In this document: one piece after another, positions 46,966 to 55,973 of the stretch | How the letters are laid out: each line of letters starts with the position of its first letter | Position numbering within the stretch: position 1 is the first letter of the stretch | Source of the DNA: a virus | DNA: 64,000 nt | IMG/VR virus record: IMGVR_UViG_3300042378_000447 | Location: 1 to 64,000 of that record | Reading direction: 5' to 3' (one strand) | Program-made: the position numbers and the translations under genes | Notes under the pieces: model-generated | What the model saw: the letters and a program-made list of their open reading frames with translations, nothing else | Told to the model about the DNA's origin: nothing | The model's database searches: none

Positions 46966-47215
46966 AGACTTAAAGGGACTGCCTAGACCATCTAAAACAG
47001 AACCATGGGAGACATTAACCAGACCAACTTACTGGTTCGGCGATCGCCTACTCACAAATAAAGGATGGGGAATTTGTACAGGTATCAGACAAATTAGCAC
47101 AGGTGACTGGCTTTATTACATTCAACTAGACAAGCCACCACACCTCCAGTCACCAACCCAAATTTTTATTGACTTAGAAATACTAAAACATTACACAGGA
47201 GAGCATCATGAATGA
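46934..47215 (+). CDS. Hypothetical protein, 93 aa
   Basis: GTG start; strand-rich in its second half (WFGDRLLTNKGWGICTGIRQISTGDWLYYIQLD), like a small SH3-type barrel. It ends within ATGAATGA, overlapping the next gene by 8 bp. Function unknown. Confidence 0.5.
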   Translation: MQIPPLKIASKDLKGLPRPSKTEPWETLTRPTYWFGDRLLTNKGWGICTGIRQISTGDWLYYIQLDKPPHLQSPTQIFIDLEILKHYTGEHHE

Positions 47216-47684
47216 ACGAAAAATCACCAAGATAAAAGCCAAAAGAGGGGACACTGAAAGTATAAGTATCGCCTATATGGTTGTTAACGAAAACAATCAG
47301 GAAGAAAATTTAAACTGCTCCTTAACAGGAAAAGAAGAAGCCAGAATTGAGTTTTACGATGGCTTGGATGGACTCCGAATAATGTTAGTGGAAGCAATTG
47401 GATTGAACCCACATATCTGGCTTGAGCAGGGGCAAGTCATTGGACTTTCCATCAAATATCAAGAGGAAAGTATAGGCATCACAATCACAGGTAAGTGTGA
47501 AATAGAAGGAAGATATGCCTGTCCAACCACACCTTATTTATTAATTGCTGATCAGGAAAGTGTTGAGTTTAAGCTTATCAAAAATGTTGTCAATGAAGCA
47601 TTCAAATATTTAGATGGTGAACGTAAGGATTGGAAACAGCAATCACTATTTGAACAAGAGAATATTGACTATGAATCACTTTAA
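47208..47684 (+). CDS. Hypothetical protein, 158 aa
   Basis: A strand-rich body (TESISIAYMVVNENNQEENLNCSLTG, VIGLSIKYQEESIGITITG), then helices. Near the C-terminus, QQSLFEQE resembles a degenerate clamp-binding peptide. Function unknown; the length and pattern suggest a phage DUF family present in cyanobacterial elements. Confidence 0.55.
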   Translation: MNERKITKIKAKRGDTESISIAYMVVNENNQEENLNCSLTGKEEARIEFYDGLDGLRIMLVEAIGLNPHIWLEQGQVIGLSIKYQEESIGITITGKCEIEGRYACPTTPYLLIADQESVEFKLIKNVVNEAFKYLDGERKDWKQQSLFEQENIDYESL

Positions 47685-47778
47685 TATTTGGCTTTTTAGC
47701 CTTTACACCATTGGGATTGAGACAATCTTAATAACAATTATTTCCCTTTGTTATTTAATCATTCAATCCCATAAATAA
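47671..47778 (+). CDS. Small membrane peptide, 35 aa
   Basis: ATG 47671 to TAA 47776-47778 encodes a 35-residue hydrophobic peptide (FSLYTIGIETILITIISLCYL) with a single membrane helix. It overlaps the preceding gene by 14 bp. Confidence 0.45.
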   Translation: MNHFNIWLFSLYTIGIETILITIISLCYLIIQSHK

Positions 47779-47849
47779 ACAAAAAAAGTCCGCCTTGTCA
47801 GCGGACTTAAAGGAGACAAAAGGAAAACACAACATCATTCTTTAATAAT

Positions 47850-48068
47850 ATGTCAAAACAAACAGAACCGCAACTAACCAATTACAAAACAGGAGACAAA
47901 ATTAAATACAAGCATCCCAATCATGGATGGATAGATGCAATATTTGAAGGATTCCATACTCCAGAATTAGCCCCCACAGGCTCTAAATGGAGTTTCATGG
48001 AAGTTTCTATTAATGGCAAATTACACAAGGCTTATTCTTTAAATCAGATTAAAATTAGTGAATCATGA
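47850..48068 (+). CDS. Hypothetical protein, 72 aa
   Basis: A basic, strand-rich protein (YKTGDKIKYKHPNHGWIDAIFEGF) similar in outline to small SH3-like or KOW folds. ATGA overlap with the next gene. Confidence 0.55.
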   Translation: MSKQTEPQLTNYKTGDKIKYKHPNHGWIDAIFEGFHTPELAPTGSKWSFMEVSINGKLHKAYSLNQIKISES

Positions 48069-48286
48069 AAAGTTGCTTAAATTGTATTTACTCAGGGTTT
48101 TTGATTGAACGCAATGACGAATTTTATAGCTACGAAGGCGACTGCAACGATAATCGATTCCCAATAACAACCTTGGTTAATCTCTGGCAATGTCAAAAAG
48201 ATGACAAAGATGAATTAAGGGAAGGAATAGATTTAATCTTTGAGCAAATAGCTATTAAGTGTGAAGCTTACATACCAACTACATAA
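48065..48286 (+). CDS. Cysteine-containing small protein, 73 aa
   Basis: CLNCIYSGF at the start, then CNDNRF, LWQC and KCEAYIP: several spaced cysteines that could bind zinc. Coupled to the preceding gene. Family unknown. Confidence 0.55.
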   Translation: MKSCLNCIYSGFLIERNDEFYSYEGDCNDNRFPITTLVNLWQCQKDDKDELREGIDLIFEQIAIKCEAYIPTT

Positions 48287-48432
48287 AACAATCAACTAAT
48301 AGCCGCTTAAACAAGTGGCTATTTTATTGTCATTCATTTACCCGACTTACTGAGTATGAAAAAATCTTCTTTATTTCTATTGACGTGGTACAAGGGAATA
48401 AGATATATTAAATGTGTTGAGTTAAAAAAACG

Positions 48433-48636
48433 ATGGCAAATAAAAACCCAAAACGACCGCCAAACGCGGTCCTATTTAAAAACCAATGGCAGACTGGGAA
48501 AACCATTCAAAAACGTATTCCCGTTGCTATTGAGCAAGAAGTTATTGCGATCGCCCAATGCCTTGATCAAAACCCTTCTATTGCCAGTCAAGTTTTGGCC
48601 TTTGCCAAAGCACTGGCAGAACAGACAGAAAATTAA
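48433..48636 (+). CDS. Hypothetical protein, 67 aa
   Basis: The sequence FKNQWQTGKTIQKRIPVAIEQEVIAIAQCLD is strand then helix, RHH-like. It contains an HIP1 site. It is preferred to the longer overlapping frame 48356-48775. Confidence 0.5.
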   Translation: MANKNPKRPPNAVLFKNQWQTGKTIQKRIPVAIEQEVIAIAQCLDQNPSIASQVLAFAKALAEQTEN

Positions 48637-48709
48637 AGCCCTCGTACTGCTGAACACAGTCGAGGGACAGCCCCTACCATTTCTTAAATCTCTTAGGAGC
48701 AATTTAACT

Positions 48710-48775
48710 ATGAATCATTTTTCAATTTTTGTCAATAAGACAAGTGCGCTGTTGCACGCCCATGGAGGTGTGTGA
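48710..48775 (+). CDS. Putative leader peptide, 21 aa
   Basis: ATG 48710 to TGA 48773-48775, preceded by TTAGGAGC. It encodes MNHFSIFVNK... and its stop overlaps the replication-protein start (TGATG), with the GGAGG for that gene inside the peptide's 3' end, a layout for translational coupling. Confidence 0.4.
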   Translation: MNHFSIFVNKTSALLHAHGGV

Positions 48776-49908
48776 TGGGGGAAACAATAAGAGTGCAGCA
48801 TTCAAAAGATTACACAGTAATAGCCAACGCAGCTATTAGAGATTCACGTTTAAGCTTCAAAGCGCGTGGGTTACATCATTTGCTTCTCTCTTATCCTGAT
48901 GGGTGGGAGATTAACACTGAACACTTATCGGATCAATCCGAATCTGACGGAAAAACATCTGTTTGTTCAGCATTAAAAGAATTAGAAAAGTTTGGGTATT
49001 TAACTCGTGAGCAAGCACGAGTAAACGGAAGAATGGCAGGATGGAAATCTGTTATTCGGGAAATACCATCAAGCGAACCAAGCAAAAAAACTCAGAAAGC
49101 CCGTACAGCAAGGGTAAAACCGGAATCAGGTTTTCCAGCTACGGAAAATCCGGCTACGGAAAATCCAGCTACGGAAAATCCAGCTACGGAAAATCCAGCT
49201 ACGGAAAATCCGGCTACGGAAAATCCGGCTACGGAAAACCTGCCACATAATAAATACTTATTCCAAGAAGTATTTAAGAAAGAAATATCTAAAGAAGAAG
49301 TATCTAGCGGACTTTCTCCCGCTAAAGAGGATTTAAGACAAGATGGAGTAGAACAGATATCTATTATTCCTGATTTAAAGGAAGGAATTTCGGGTAAACA
49401 GATAAATCACTCATTGGACAAAGTTGCGCCCGCCGCCCCGGCGCGTCTTGACAAGGCAAATGTGGTTGAACCATTTGGAAAACCGCGTAAAAGCGCAAAA
49501 GAAATAGCTTGGGAATGGCTACCAGATGGACCGTGGAAGAAAGATGGCCAGTTAGATAATGACTTTTGGCAATGGTTCGCCTTGGAGTGGGCGGGCAAAT
49601 TTGGAAGTGATGTCCATGAGTCACGGGCTAATGTCTACAGCCACCTGAAAAAAGACCATAACAACTTACAAATCAGATGGAAGGAATATTCCATCAAAAC
49701 TAAAAAAGAGATGGCTTTAGTCCCCCTTCCTGACGCTGTATTAACCTGGCAACCAATCCAGCATCAGGCTGTATGGGAGCAATATATTAAATCCAAAAGC
49801 TTGCAAGATTTTTATAGCCACCGTAGTTGGAATCAAGCGTATTTGGAATACGCATTGATTAATCAACCGCGTTTTGATTGGTCTAAGCATTTACCAGTGT
49901 CCGCATAA
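48775..49908 (+). CDS. Replication protein (helicase-loader/DnaD-like, HTH N-terminus)
   Basis: A 377-residue protein. The N-terminal 100 residues (AIRDSRLSFKARGLHHLLLSYPDGW...TSVCSALKELEKFGYLTREQ) are the HTH_36/winged-helix domain of phage and plasmid replication initiators. It is followed by a repetitive ATENP linker, an acidic and basic middle, and a C-terminal helical domain with several Trp (about 240-377). The gene lies 21 bp upstream of dnaB, as helicase loaders commonly do. The start at 48775 has GGAGG 6 nt upstream. Decayed copies of its middle part flank the csf operon at 15.8 and 20.3 kb. Confidence 0.78.
   Translation: MGETIRVQHSKDYTVIANAAIRDSRLSFKARGLHHLLLSYPDGWEINTEHLSDQSESDGKTSVCSALKELEKFGYLTREQARVNGRMAGWKSVIREIPSSEPSKKTQKARTARVKPESGFPATENPATENPATENPATENPATENPATENPATENLPHNKYLFQEVFKKEISKEEVSSGLSPAKEDLRQDGVEQISIIPDLKEGISGKQINHSLDKVAPAAPARLDKANVVEPFGKPRKSAKEIAWEWLPDGPWKKDGQLDNDFWQWFALEWAGKFGSDVHESRANVYSHLKKDHNNLQIRWKEYSIKTKKEMALVPLPDAVLTWQPIQHQAVWEQYIKSKSLQDFYSHRSWNQAYLEYALINQPRFDWSKHLPVSA
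49137..49241 (+). repeat. 15-bp in-frame tandem repeat
   Basis: About seven copies of GCTACGGAAAATCCG/A encode seven ATENP units in the linker of the replication protein. The matching repeat in the remnant at 20521-20622 carries one base change per unit. Confidence 0.95.
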
Positions 49909-49929
49909 CAAACTTAAAGGTCAACTACC

Positions 49930-51279
49930 ATGTTTACTCAAGAAATTACTCTATTGCCCCCTCAAAACGTTGAAGCTGAAGAAGTCGTCTTAGGCGGCAT
50001 TTTACTAGATCCTGAAGCTATTCAACGAGTCTGCGATTTTTTACCTTCCGAAGCATTTTATATAGATGCACACGCAATCATTTACAAGGCTGCTTTGGAA
50101 CTCTACAGTCAGCACCAACCCACTGATTTACTCTCTATGGCTAATTATCTGAGAGACAAGGATCAATTAGAAAGAATTGGTGGCAGAAATAAATTAGCCA
50201 CTTTGGTAGACCGTACAGTATCTGCAATTAATATTGATGCTATGGCGGCACTAGTTCTGGAAAAATATCAACGCAGGCAATTGATCAAGACTCTTAATGA
50301 ATCGCTAAAAATAGCATGGGATACTTGGGTCCCGACACATGAAGCTATTGAAGAATGCCAAAGAAAGATTCTTGATATAAGCACTAATCAAACAAAATCA
50401 GAATTAGTCCACATCAGTGATGCTGTGACATCTTTATACACAGAGAAATATGAAATTCAAGCGGGAGAACGACCTGCCCCTGTCAAGATGGGGTTTTACG
50501 ACTTGGATAACCGTCTAGGAGGACTGCATAAAAAACTGCTGCATATTCTAGCAGGAAGACCAAGTATGGGAAAAACCGCCTGTGGTATGGCGATCGCCTG
50601 GCACGTTGCCAGTGTACTGTTGAAGAATGTTTACGTATTCTCCTTAGAAACATCTAAAGAAGATTTAGCTGCTAGATTAGCAGCTAAACTAACCCGAACC
50701 TGTTTGAATCAATTTGTAAAAAATCAACTCACTCAAAGTGAATGGAACGAATTTTTTAATCTCACTCAGTCACAAATACTACATGACTCAAGGCTATTTA
50801 TATGCGATAATTTTAGCATTTCTCCTATGGAGATGCGGAACACGATTAGGCAAAAGAAAGCTAAAACTGGCGATGTAGGCTTGATTGTGGTTGATCACAT
50901 CACCCTGCTTGCCAGAAATGATAAGTCCAATAATAGGGACTTTCGGGTTAAAGTTGGGGATACAAGCCGAATGCTTAAAGAGTTGGCAGGAGAGTTTAAT
51001 TGTCCAGTATTGGCTTTATCTCAACTAAATCGAGCCACAGAAAGCCGAACAGACAAAAGACCTACCATGGGCGACCTGTCTGAAAGCGGGAATATTGAAC
51101 AAGACGCAGATGTAATTATGATGCTTTACCGTGATGAATATTACAATAAAGAAACTACAGATGTAGGTGTAGCTGAATTGATTACTACAAAGGCACGTAA
51201 CGCTGAAACAGGAACAGACAAGTTGCTTTTTGATGGGCAATATTCAGAGTTCAAGAATTTAGCTCAACAAAGTTATTGA
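49930..51279 (+). CDS. dnaB: Replicative DNA helicase DnaB
   Basis: A 449-residue DnaB-family helicase, normal length. N-terminal domain: PQNVEAEEVVLGGILLDPEA (11-30). ATPase: Walker A GRPSMGKT (209-216), H1a-type SLETSKEDLAARLAAKL, Walker B LIVVDHITLL, then ALSQLNRATESRTDKRPTMGDLSESGNIEQDADVIMML. It unwinds DNA at the fork, hexameric, in the cytoplasm. It lies directly after its probable loader. No intein is seen. Confidence 0.97.
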   Translation: MFTQEITLLPPQNVEAEEVVLGGILLDPEAIQRVCDFLPSEAFYIDAHAIIYKAALELYSQHQPTDLLSMANYLRDKDQLERIGGRNKLATLVDRTVSAINIDAMAALVLEKYQRRQLIKTLNESLKIAWDTWVPTHEAIEECQRKILDISTNQTKSELVHISDAVTSLYTEKYEIQAGERPAPVKMGFYDLDNRLGGLHKKLLHILAGRPSMGKTACGMAIAWHVASVLLKNVYVFSLETSKEDLAARLAAKLTRTCLNQFVKNQLTQSEWNEFFNLTQSQILHDSRLFICDNFSISPMEMRNTIRQKKAKTGDVGLIVVDHITLLARNDKSNNRDFRVKVGDTSRMLKELAGEFNCPVLALSQLNRATESRTDKRPTMGDLSESGNIEQDADVIMMLYRDEYYNKETTDVGVAELITTKARNAETGTDKLLFDGQYSEFKNLAQQSY

Positions 51280-51308
51280 TATATCAATAAGTGCAAATAT
51301 TAATTGAT

Positions 51309-51338
51309 TACCCACTTGTATCAAAGTGGGTATTTTTT
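51309..51338 (+). terminator. Terminator (diverged TACCCACT family)
   Basis: TACCCACTT/AAGTGGGTA stem plus TTTTTT, 30 bp after dnaB. Confidence 0.85.
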
Positions 51339-51442
51339 ATCTGTATATCTATAAACATATTTTTATTCCTATAGGCATTTGATATTTGATTTTATCATGC
51401 TAAATTGATTTTATCAGCACACAATTACAAAGTGAGAATTTT

Positions 51443-51664
51443 ATGAGCGGAAAGCCAAAATATGGCGAAACTAAGACTTCTAAGCAAATCATGATTACTA
51501 ATGACGCTAAACAAATCTATCGTGCTTATGCACAGTATATAGGCACTAACAACAATGAGTTGATTGAACAAATGGCACGAAACCCTGATGTACTAAGAGG
51601 TCTGGCTGATTTTGTGGAAAATAAAAAATATTTTTCAAAACCACTTGACAGTTCCATCTTGTAA
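51443..51664 (+). CDS. Small RHH-like protein, 73 aa
   Basis: TKTSKQIMITNDAKQIYRAYAQYI then ELIEQMARNPDVLRGLADFVE; a paralogue of 45168-45374 from the opposite strand. Its 3' end contains the -35 box of the next promoter. Confidence 0.65.
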   Translation: MSGKPKYGETKTSKQIMITNDAKQIYRAYAQYIGTNNNELIEQMARNPDVLRGLADFVENKKYFSKPLDSSIL

Positions 51665-51673
51665 TGATATATT
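51645..51673 (+). promoter_or_regulatory. Sigma70-type promoter overlapping the end of the RHH gene
   Basis: TTGACA (51645-51650) and TATATT (51668-51673), 17 nt apart. The sequence around the -35 (ACCACTTGACAGT) also occurs at 15491. Confidence 0.65.
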
Positions 51674-51754
51674 AGATATATAAACAAAAACGACCGCCCC
51701 TCCGACCAAGAAGTAAGCGATCGCTTTGTTAGTCCCATACAGGAATATTCAATC

Positions 51755-52570
51755 ATGACACATCCAGTTTTCTCTGTCAAGTTTTTAATCAAGAAAGGCA
51801 TTAGCTACTGCAAAATGGTAGCTAAAGAACTGGGTGTTACCCCAGAGGGTGATAAAAGGCAAGTTATCACCTGGGCTGACGCTATAGTTGCCCACCAGGC
51901 TAATTTACAGCCTGTAGAAGTTCAAAAACAGCAGGTTGTTATTGAGTTTAACGACGGAATGGACTCCTGCGACTTGGCAGGGTACTCTGTCATTGACTTG
52001 GATGGAAACATCATAAGAGATGGGTTTCGTACTTATGCAGCCGCAGAACGCTGGGCTGCTGACAGATTTGAAATAGTTGAGCAACAATCAATTGCTCAAC
52101 AAGAGATTGTTGAACTTCTTGAGCAACAAATCCAAGAAGTCACAGAAAAGGTAGTAATTCATGAAATAGACTTCGGTTACGCTGAAATCTGTCAAGGTAA
52201 AACTGTTGTGGCTACCATTAGTCACAACTTTGACAATGGTAACTGGGAAGTCCAGTTCTCTGAAACATTTAAAAGCTTTTTGACTTACGCAGAGGCGGAG
52301 GCCTTTGCAATTAATTACATAGATGACGAGAGAGGTAGCGGGAGGGTTGTCCCGATATCTCAGGATATCGAAGATATCAACTATGATATTAAAGATAATC
52401 AAATTGTAGACCCGCTGGGTGAGCGCTACACAGTCCGAGTTAAAGGACATCTAGCCGGCAATATCTGGCTAGATGTTGATAGAGGGTGGACTATTGGAGT
52501 TACTTACTTTCATACTCCGATAGAAGCCGCTAAGGCATTAGCAAAACTAACAATAAAGGAGTTGGTGTGA
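51755..52570 (+). CDS. Hypothetical protein, 271 aa
   Basis: N-terminal helices with KMVAKELGVTPEGDKRQVITWADAIVAHQ, a SAP-like DNA-binding hint. Two strand-rich units follow (CDLAGYSVIDLDGNIIRDGFRTYAAAERWAADRFEIV and WEVQFSETFKSFLTYAEAEAFAINYIDD), which resemble each other, separated by a Gln-rich helical linker. Family unknown. It is cotranscribed with the next gene (TGATG). Confidence 0.6.
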   Translation: MTHPVFSVKFLIKKGISYCKMVAKELGVTPEGDKRQVITWADAIVAHQANLQPVEVQKQQVVIEFNDGMDSCDLAGYSVIDLDGNIIRDGFRTYAAAERWAADRFEIVEQQSIAQQEIVELLEQQIQEVTEKVVIHEIDFGYAEICQGKTVVATISHNFDNGNWEVQFSETFKSFLTYAEAEAFAINYIDDERGSGRVVPISQDIEDINYDIKDNQIVDPLGERYTVRVKGHLAGNIWLDVDRGWTIGVTYFHTPIEAAKALAKLTIKELV

Positions 52571-52737
52571 TGACAACGACTAAAACCAAGGCTTATCAAG
52601 AAGCCTTACAAAATGCAGGTGTCCCTGAAAATCTAGCCCGTAATGCAGCCGTCGTGCTGCGGGCTGATGATTATGGAGTTCCCCGCACTGAGCGGGGGCA
52701 GCGAGTAATTAATAAACTTCACAACAGTGCTGAATGA
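52570..52737 (+). CDS. Hypothetical protein, 55 aa
   Basis: ATG 52570 to TGA 52735-52737, helical with KAYQEALQNAGVPENLARNAA resembling a UBA-like helical bundle. The gene's stop/start overlap (TGATG) with the upstream gene indicates cotranslation. Confidence 0.6.
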   Translation: MTTTKTKAYQEALQNAGVPENLARNAAVVLRADDYGVPRTERGQRVINKLHNSAE

Positions 52738-52975
52738 AGCAATGAAGCTATGCAACTTATGTGAAGAGACTTTGTATATCCATTTTAAAACAGTGGATAT
52801 ACTGGGAATATTAGTAATCTACCCAGTAGTAAAAACTTCTACATTGCCATTCTTATTTGAGCAATACAGAAGAACTGGGGACACTGATTATCTCCCTTTT
52901 TGAATCATCTAGGCTGGGTGCGATGCCTTTATATCCGCACATTTGAAACAATCAAGAAACGATTAAGGAACAATT

Positions 52976-54118
52976 ATGACTACATTATTGGAACAATTTG
53001 TAAATCACACCATTGCTTCTACTCAAATACCTTATTGTCAAATAATTTCCCCCCCCAACCTGCAACCAGGTAAGCTTTCCAAGTGGGAGAAAGAAGGCGG
53101 AATTAGAGAAATAGGCTTTTTTATTAAAGCCACAGAAGCCGAAAAAGCTGGATTTATTCCAGACGACACCTGGCAACCTTATGAGGCTTCACTGGGTGAC
53201 GGTACTGAGGTTGGTTTTATTACCCAATCTCCCAAATTTGTGATTATCCACAAATCACAGAGAGAGATCCAACATCGTCCATCAAAAGATGATAGATTTA
53301 GCTTTGTAGGATTGGCTTGGGAAAACGGCGCGGAAACCTCTTTACTGGCAACCGCAAAAGCGGACAAAAACCACTATAAAGTGGTTGTTAGAAACTTAAT
53401 ACTTTTCCTAGGTAAAAACGATCAACCCTTGCACGCAACGCCGATTCAGTATACGGCAAAAGGAGCGTTTGCTGCGTCTTTGTACGCAGAAACAAAAGAC
53501 CTTTATGAAAAGGTAAGTAAAACTTACTTTACCAGGCTTAAAATGGCTGGTAAAGTAAGTTCAAGCGGGTTGTTATCGCCTTTCGCCTTGGCTTTTGCCA
53601 AGATTGACTTCAAAATTGGGTTTCAACGCAACGATGCAAATGAATCTCCTTTTTGCGTTCCAACAGAAATAAAAATTCCCACAGTGGAAAATGTTGGGAA
53701 CTCTATTGAGTTCCACCGAAAAGCCGGAAATAGAAAGATTCTGTTTAGTGGCGTTGCATTAGAAGATTTGCTGTTATCTATGTCCTCTGAAGCAGGAAAA
53801 CTAATAACTCAGTGGTATTCTGAATACCAATCATTTTCCAAGCCACGTAAAGAGATTATGCCTTTTGAAGGCTGTGTTGAGTTTTCTCAAATACTGGAAA
53901 GTAATTCCACAGGGGTTTTAGTCCTTTCTAAAGAAGGTAAGAAATTCAATATTCCCGAACACTTGGCTCACATCGCCATGGGCGGAAAATGGGAAATTAT
54001 CGGCACAGTTGATGGTGATATAGTCACCATCAAAACCGCAGAGATATTTGACGATGGTTATAGCCCTCGTTCTTCTGAAATTGCTGATGAATCATTACCT
54101 GATGATTACGGATTTTAA
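52976..54118 (+). CDS. Hypothetical replication-associated protein, SSB-like tail, 380 aa
   Basis: A mainly beta-strand protein (about 50-150: EIGFFIKATEAEKAGFIP..., SPKFVIIHKSQREIQHRP) with an acidic C-terminal tail ending in SLPDDYGF. An acidic tail with terminal Phe is a feature of single-strand DNA-binding proteins that recruit partners. It recalls a DUF widespread in cyanobacterial plasmids and phages, but I cannot name the family with certainty. The location after dnaB supports a DNA-replication role. Confidence 0.5.
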   Translation: MTTLLEQFVNHTIASTQIPYCQIISPPNLQPGKLSKWEKEGGIREIGFFIKATEAEKAGFIPDDTWQPYEASLGDGTEVGFITQSPKFVIIHKSQREIQHRPSKDDRFSFVGLAWENGAETSLLATAKADKNHYKVVVRNLILFLGKNDQPLHATPIQYTAKGAFAASLYAETKDLYEKVSKTYFTRLKMAGKVSSSGLLSPFALAFAKIDFKIGFQRNDANESPFCVPTEIKIPTVENVGNSIEFHRKAGNRKILFSGVALEDLLLSMSSEAGKLITQWYSEYQSFSKPRKEIMPFEGCVEFSQILESNSTGVLVLSKEGKKFNIPEHLAHIAMGGKWEIIGTVDGDIVTIKTAEIFDDGYSPRSSEIADESLPDDYGF

Positions 54119-54172
54119 TTAACCAATTAGCGATCGCTCCTGAATGCGATCGCTCTTTACCCCACAACTAAT

Positions 54173-54343
54173 ATGTCTAGCATAAATACTGGTATTGAGT
54201 GGACAGATAAAACCTGGAATCCTAATCAGATTGGATTGCTGTTAATAGCAATCTTAACAATTCTTAATATTGCCAGTCTCACACTGGCAGCCCGTGACGA
54301 TCAAACGGGAGATTGTATCAAAAAAGGAAAATGCAAGGATTAA
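54173..54343 (+). CDS. Fusion of a Gp37/Gp68-family start with a membrane helix, 56 aa
   Basis: The first 17 residues, SSINTGIEWTDKTWNPN, are the hallmark start of phage Gp37/Gp68 (DUF5131) proteins ('tgIeWtd.TWNPvtGC'), but the rest is replaced by a hydrophobic segment (IGLLLIAILTILNIASLTLA) and a short Lys/Asp-rich tail. It is probably a truncated gene fused to a membrane peptide, with an intact frame. Preceded by HIP1-rich DNA. Confidence 0.55.
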   Translation: MSSINTGIEWTDKTWNPNQIGLLLIAILTILNIASLTLAARDDQTGDCIKKGKCKD

Positions 54344-54347
54344 AACA

Positions 54348-54695
54348 ATGGAAAAAATGAGATTTGGTTGGTGGTATGTGCAGTATGTTTTGACTTATGA
54401 ACCGATGAAAGCGTTTGGCGTGTGGGAAGACGAATGCAAACGTCAATTTCCACAATACAGTGGATACTCCACTTTGGAGATGGTAGATGTTTATACAGAC
54501 TTCTGCTATCACGGCTTGATGCCTAAAAACTTTTTAGTATCTATAATAGATGCGGTCACATATCCCTTGTTTAAGTTTAGGCGGACTTTTTACTTCTTTG
54601 TGATTCTTAAACATAAGATAAATTACAAAATCAGTAAGCTTTTTAACAAACAGAAGACAAAAATCGTTGAGATTGATGTTAGCAACTGGGAATAA
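54348..54695 (+). CDS. Hypothetical protein, 115 aa
   Basis: Aromatic- and Lys-rich (KMRFGWWYVQYVLTYEPMKAF, then TYPLFKFRRTFYFFVILKHKINYK). It is mildly hydrophobic and may be membrane-associated. Start at 54348 (MEKMRFG). It is followed by a terminator. Confidence 0.55.
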   Translation: MEKMRFGWWYVQYVLTYEPMKAFGVWEDECKRQFPQYSGYSTLEMVDVYTDFCYHGLMPKNFLVSIIDAVTYPLFKFRRTFYFFVILKHKINYKISKLFNKQKTKIVEIDVSNWE

Positions 54696-54711
54696 AATAT
54701 TGCAATAAACG

Positions 54712-54738
54712 AAACCCGCTACAGAGCGGGTTTTTTAT
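54712..54738. terminator. Terminator between convergent gene blocks
   Basis: AACCCGCT-ACAG-AGCGGGTT stem with TTTTTT; separates the plus-strand replication genes from the minus-strand tail genes. Confidence 0.88.
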
Positions 54739-54742
54739 TAGT

Positions 54743-55972
54743 TTAGTTGGTTGCGATCGCCCATCCTTTAGCGGCTAACCAATTTTTAGCCTGTTGCCCT
54801 GTGATTCCACTTCTGAAATCATAAATAGTTCCACTGATATTTTCATTGATTTGAGAAAGATTAAATTCCCAAACATTAGCACCCCAGCTTGACCTCCTGT
54901 TGGTAGTCCCAGGAGCAGCATTAGTCCCGCCTGTAAGCGTGAAAGACCCGCCGTTGGCTGCTAATATCTTGGTTGGATTATTGGCTAATCCCGCCGCTAT
55001 GGATATCAGAATATTATCTACAGACTCTTGGTTAAGCTTGCAATTTCTCCATGTATTTTCAAATGCAGTTGCGGCTCTAAAATCCATGGCAGGAAATAAT
55101 GTAAGATTTGAGCATCCACTCCAAGAAAAAGAGATATCTGTAGCTTTAGATAAAGCTACAAAAGGAAAACTAGTTAATCCTGCGTTCCCAAGCCAAGCAC
55201 TACGAGCAGTCTGAACATTTCCAAAATTCAAAATAGGAAAAGAAGTTAGTCCAGTCATGCCAAGCCAAGCTTGTTGTATACTGGTAGCGGTACTAGTATC
55301 TATAATTGGAAATGTCGTTGGCTTTGTTATCTTACGCCAAGCTTGATTGAAACTAATGACATTACTGGTATTAATTTGATTCCAAGATGATAAATTGTTA
55401 ACTTGTGCCATTAAAGGATTAAGATAAAGGCTGCTAGATGTTTCAACGCAAAAATCCATAATCACATTAGTTAACGTCAGTGAGTTAGAGCCTTTAATGC
55501 TCAAATAACTTACAATCCTACTATCTTCATCTTCATTTGGTTCTCCTTGAAAAAGGATTAATCCAGTCAGAAGATTTGAAGTCCCACCAGTGATCTCAAA
55601 TGTTCTATTGCTACTACTACTAGATATATTAATGGGTAAAGGTAATACGTATTTATCCGTTGCAACATACAAAATTCCATTGATTGCTGGAAAATCTGCA
55701 TTAATAGTAAATTGCAGAAAAGAATTATTAACTCCACTTAAACTCGTACAATTAATCCCAAAAAAGCTATTAAAAGATGTGTAAGTGGGTTGATAAGTAA
55801 GGGTCGTTTGAGTAGCATGAAATTGATTTAAGCTTCTATCTAGCCATCCTGAGATTTTATTATTTGCATCTCTTGTTATGGTTGTCGGAATAGAAGCATC
55901 AAAGAATACAACAAACTTGGGGATTAAGTCTGTAATATCCGCTGTTTTGTTGGTCTTAATTGCTATTTTCAT
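54743..55972 (-). CDS. Tail/fibre protein with BspA-like repeats, 409 aa
   Basis: The N-terminal 180 residues look like a concanavalin-type beta domain (FVVFFDASIPTTITRDANNKISGWLDRS). Residues 190-320 are about six repeats of 22-24 residues of the type 'xxSxxxAWxxxxxLTSFPxLxxxxA' (IQQAWLGMTGLTSFPI; ARSAWLGNAGLTSFPF; ISFSWSGCSNLTLFPA), as in BspA/DUF285 leucine-rich-like repeats. The C-terminus has a Trp-rich domain. Probably a receptor-binding or attachment protein; last gene of the tail operon. Confidence 0.7.
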   Translation of the reverse strand: MKIAIKTNKTADITDLIPKFVVFFDASIPTTITRDANNKISGWLDRSLNQFHATQTTLTYQPTYTSFNSFFGINCTSLSGVNNSFLQFTINADFPAINGILYVATDKYVLPLPINISSSSSNRTFEITGGTSNLLTGLILFQGEPNEDEDSRIVSYLSIKGSNSLTLTNVIMDFCVETSSSLYLNPLMAQVNNLSSWNQINTSNVISFNQAWRKITKPTTFPIIDTSTATSIQQAWLGMTGLTSFPILNFGNVQTARSAWLGNAGLTSFPFVALSKATDISFSWSGCSNLTLFPAMDFRAATAFENTWRNCKLNQESVDNILISIAAGLANNPTKILAANGGSFTLTGGTNAAPGTTNRRSSWGANVWEFNLSQINENISGTIYDFRSGITGQQAKNWLAAKGWAIATN

Positions 55973-55973
55973 C

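Noticed and set aside
48356-48775. 139-codon frame overlapping 48433-48636
   Set aside because: Composition is erratic, it lacks a ribosome site, and the overlapping shorter frame fits the local pattern better.
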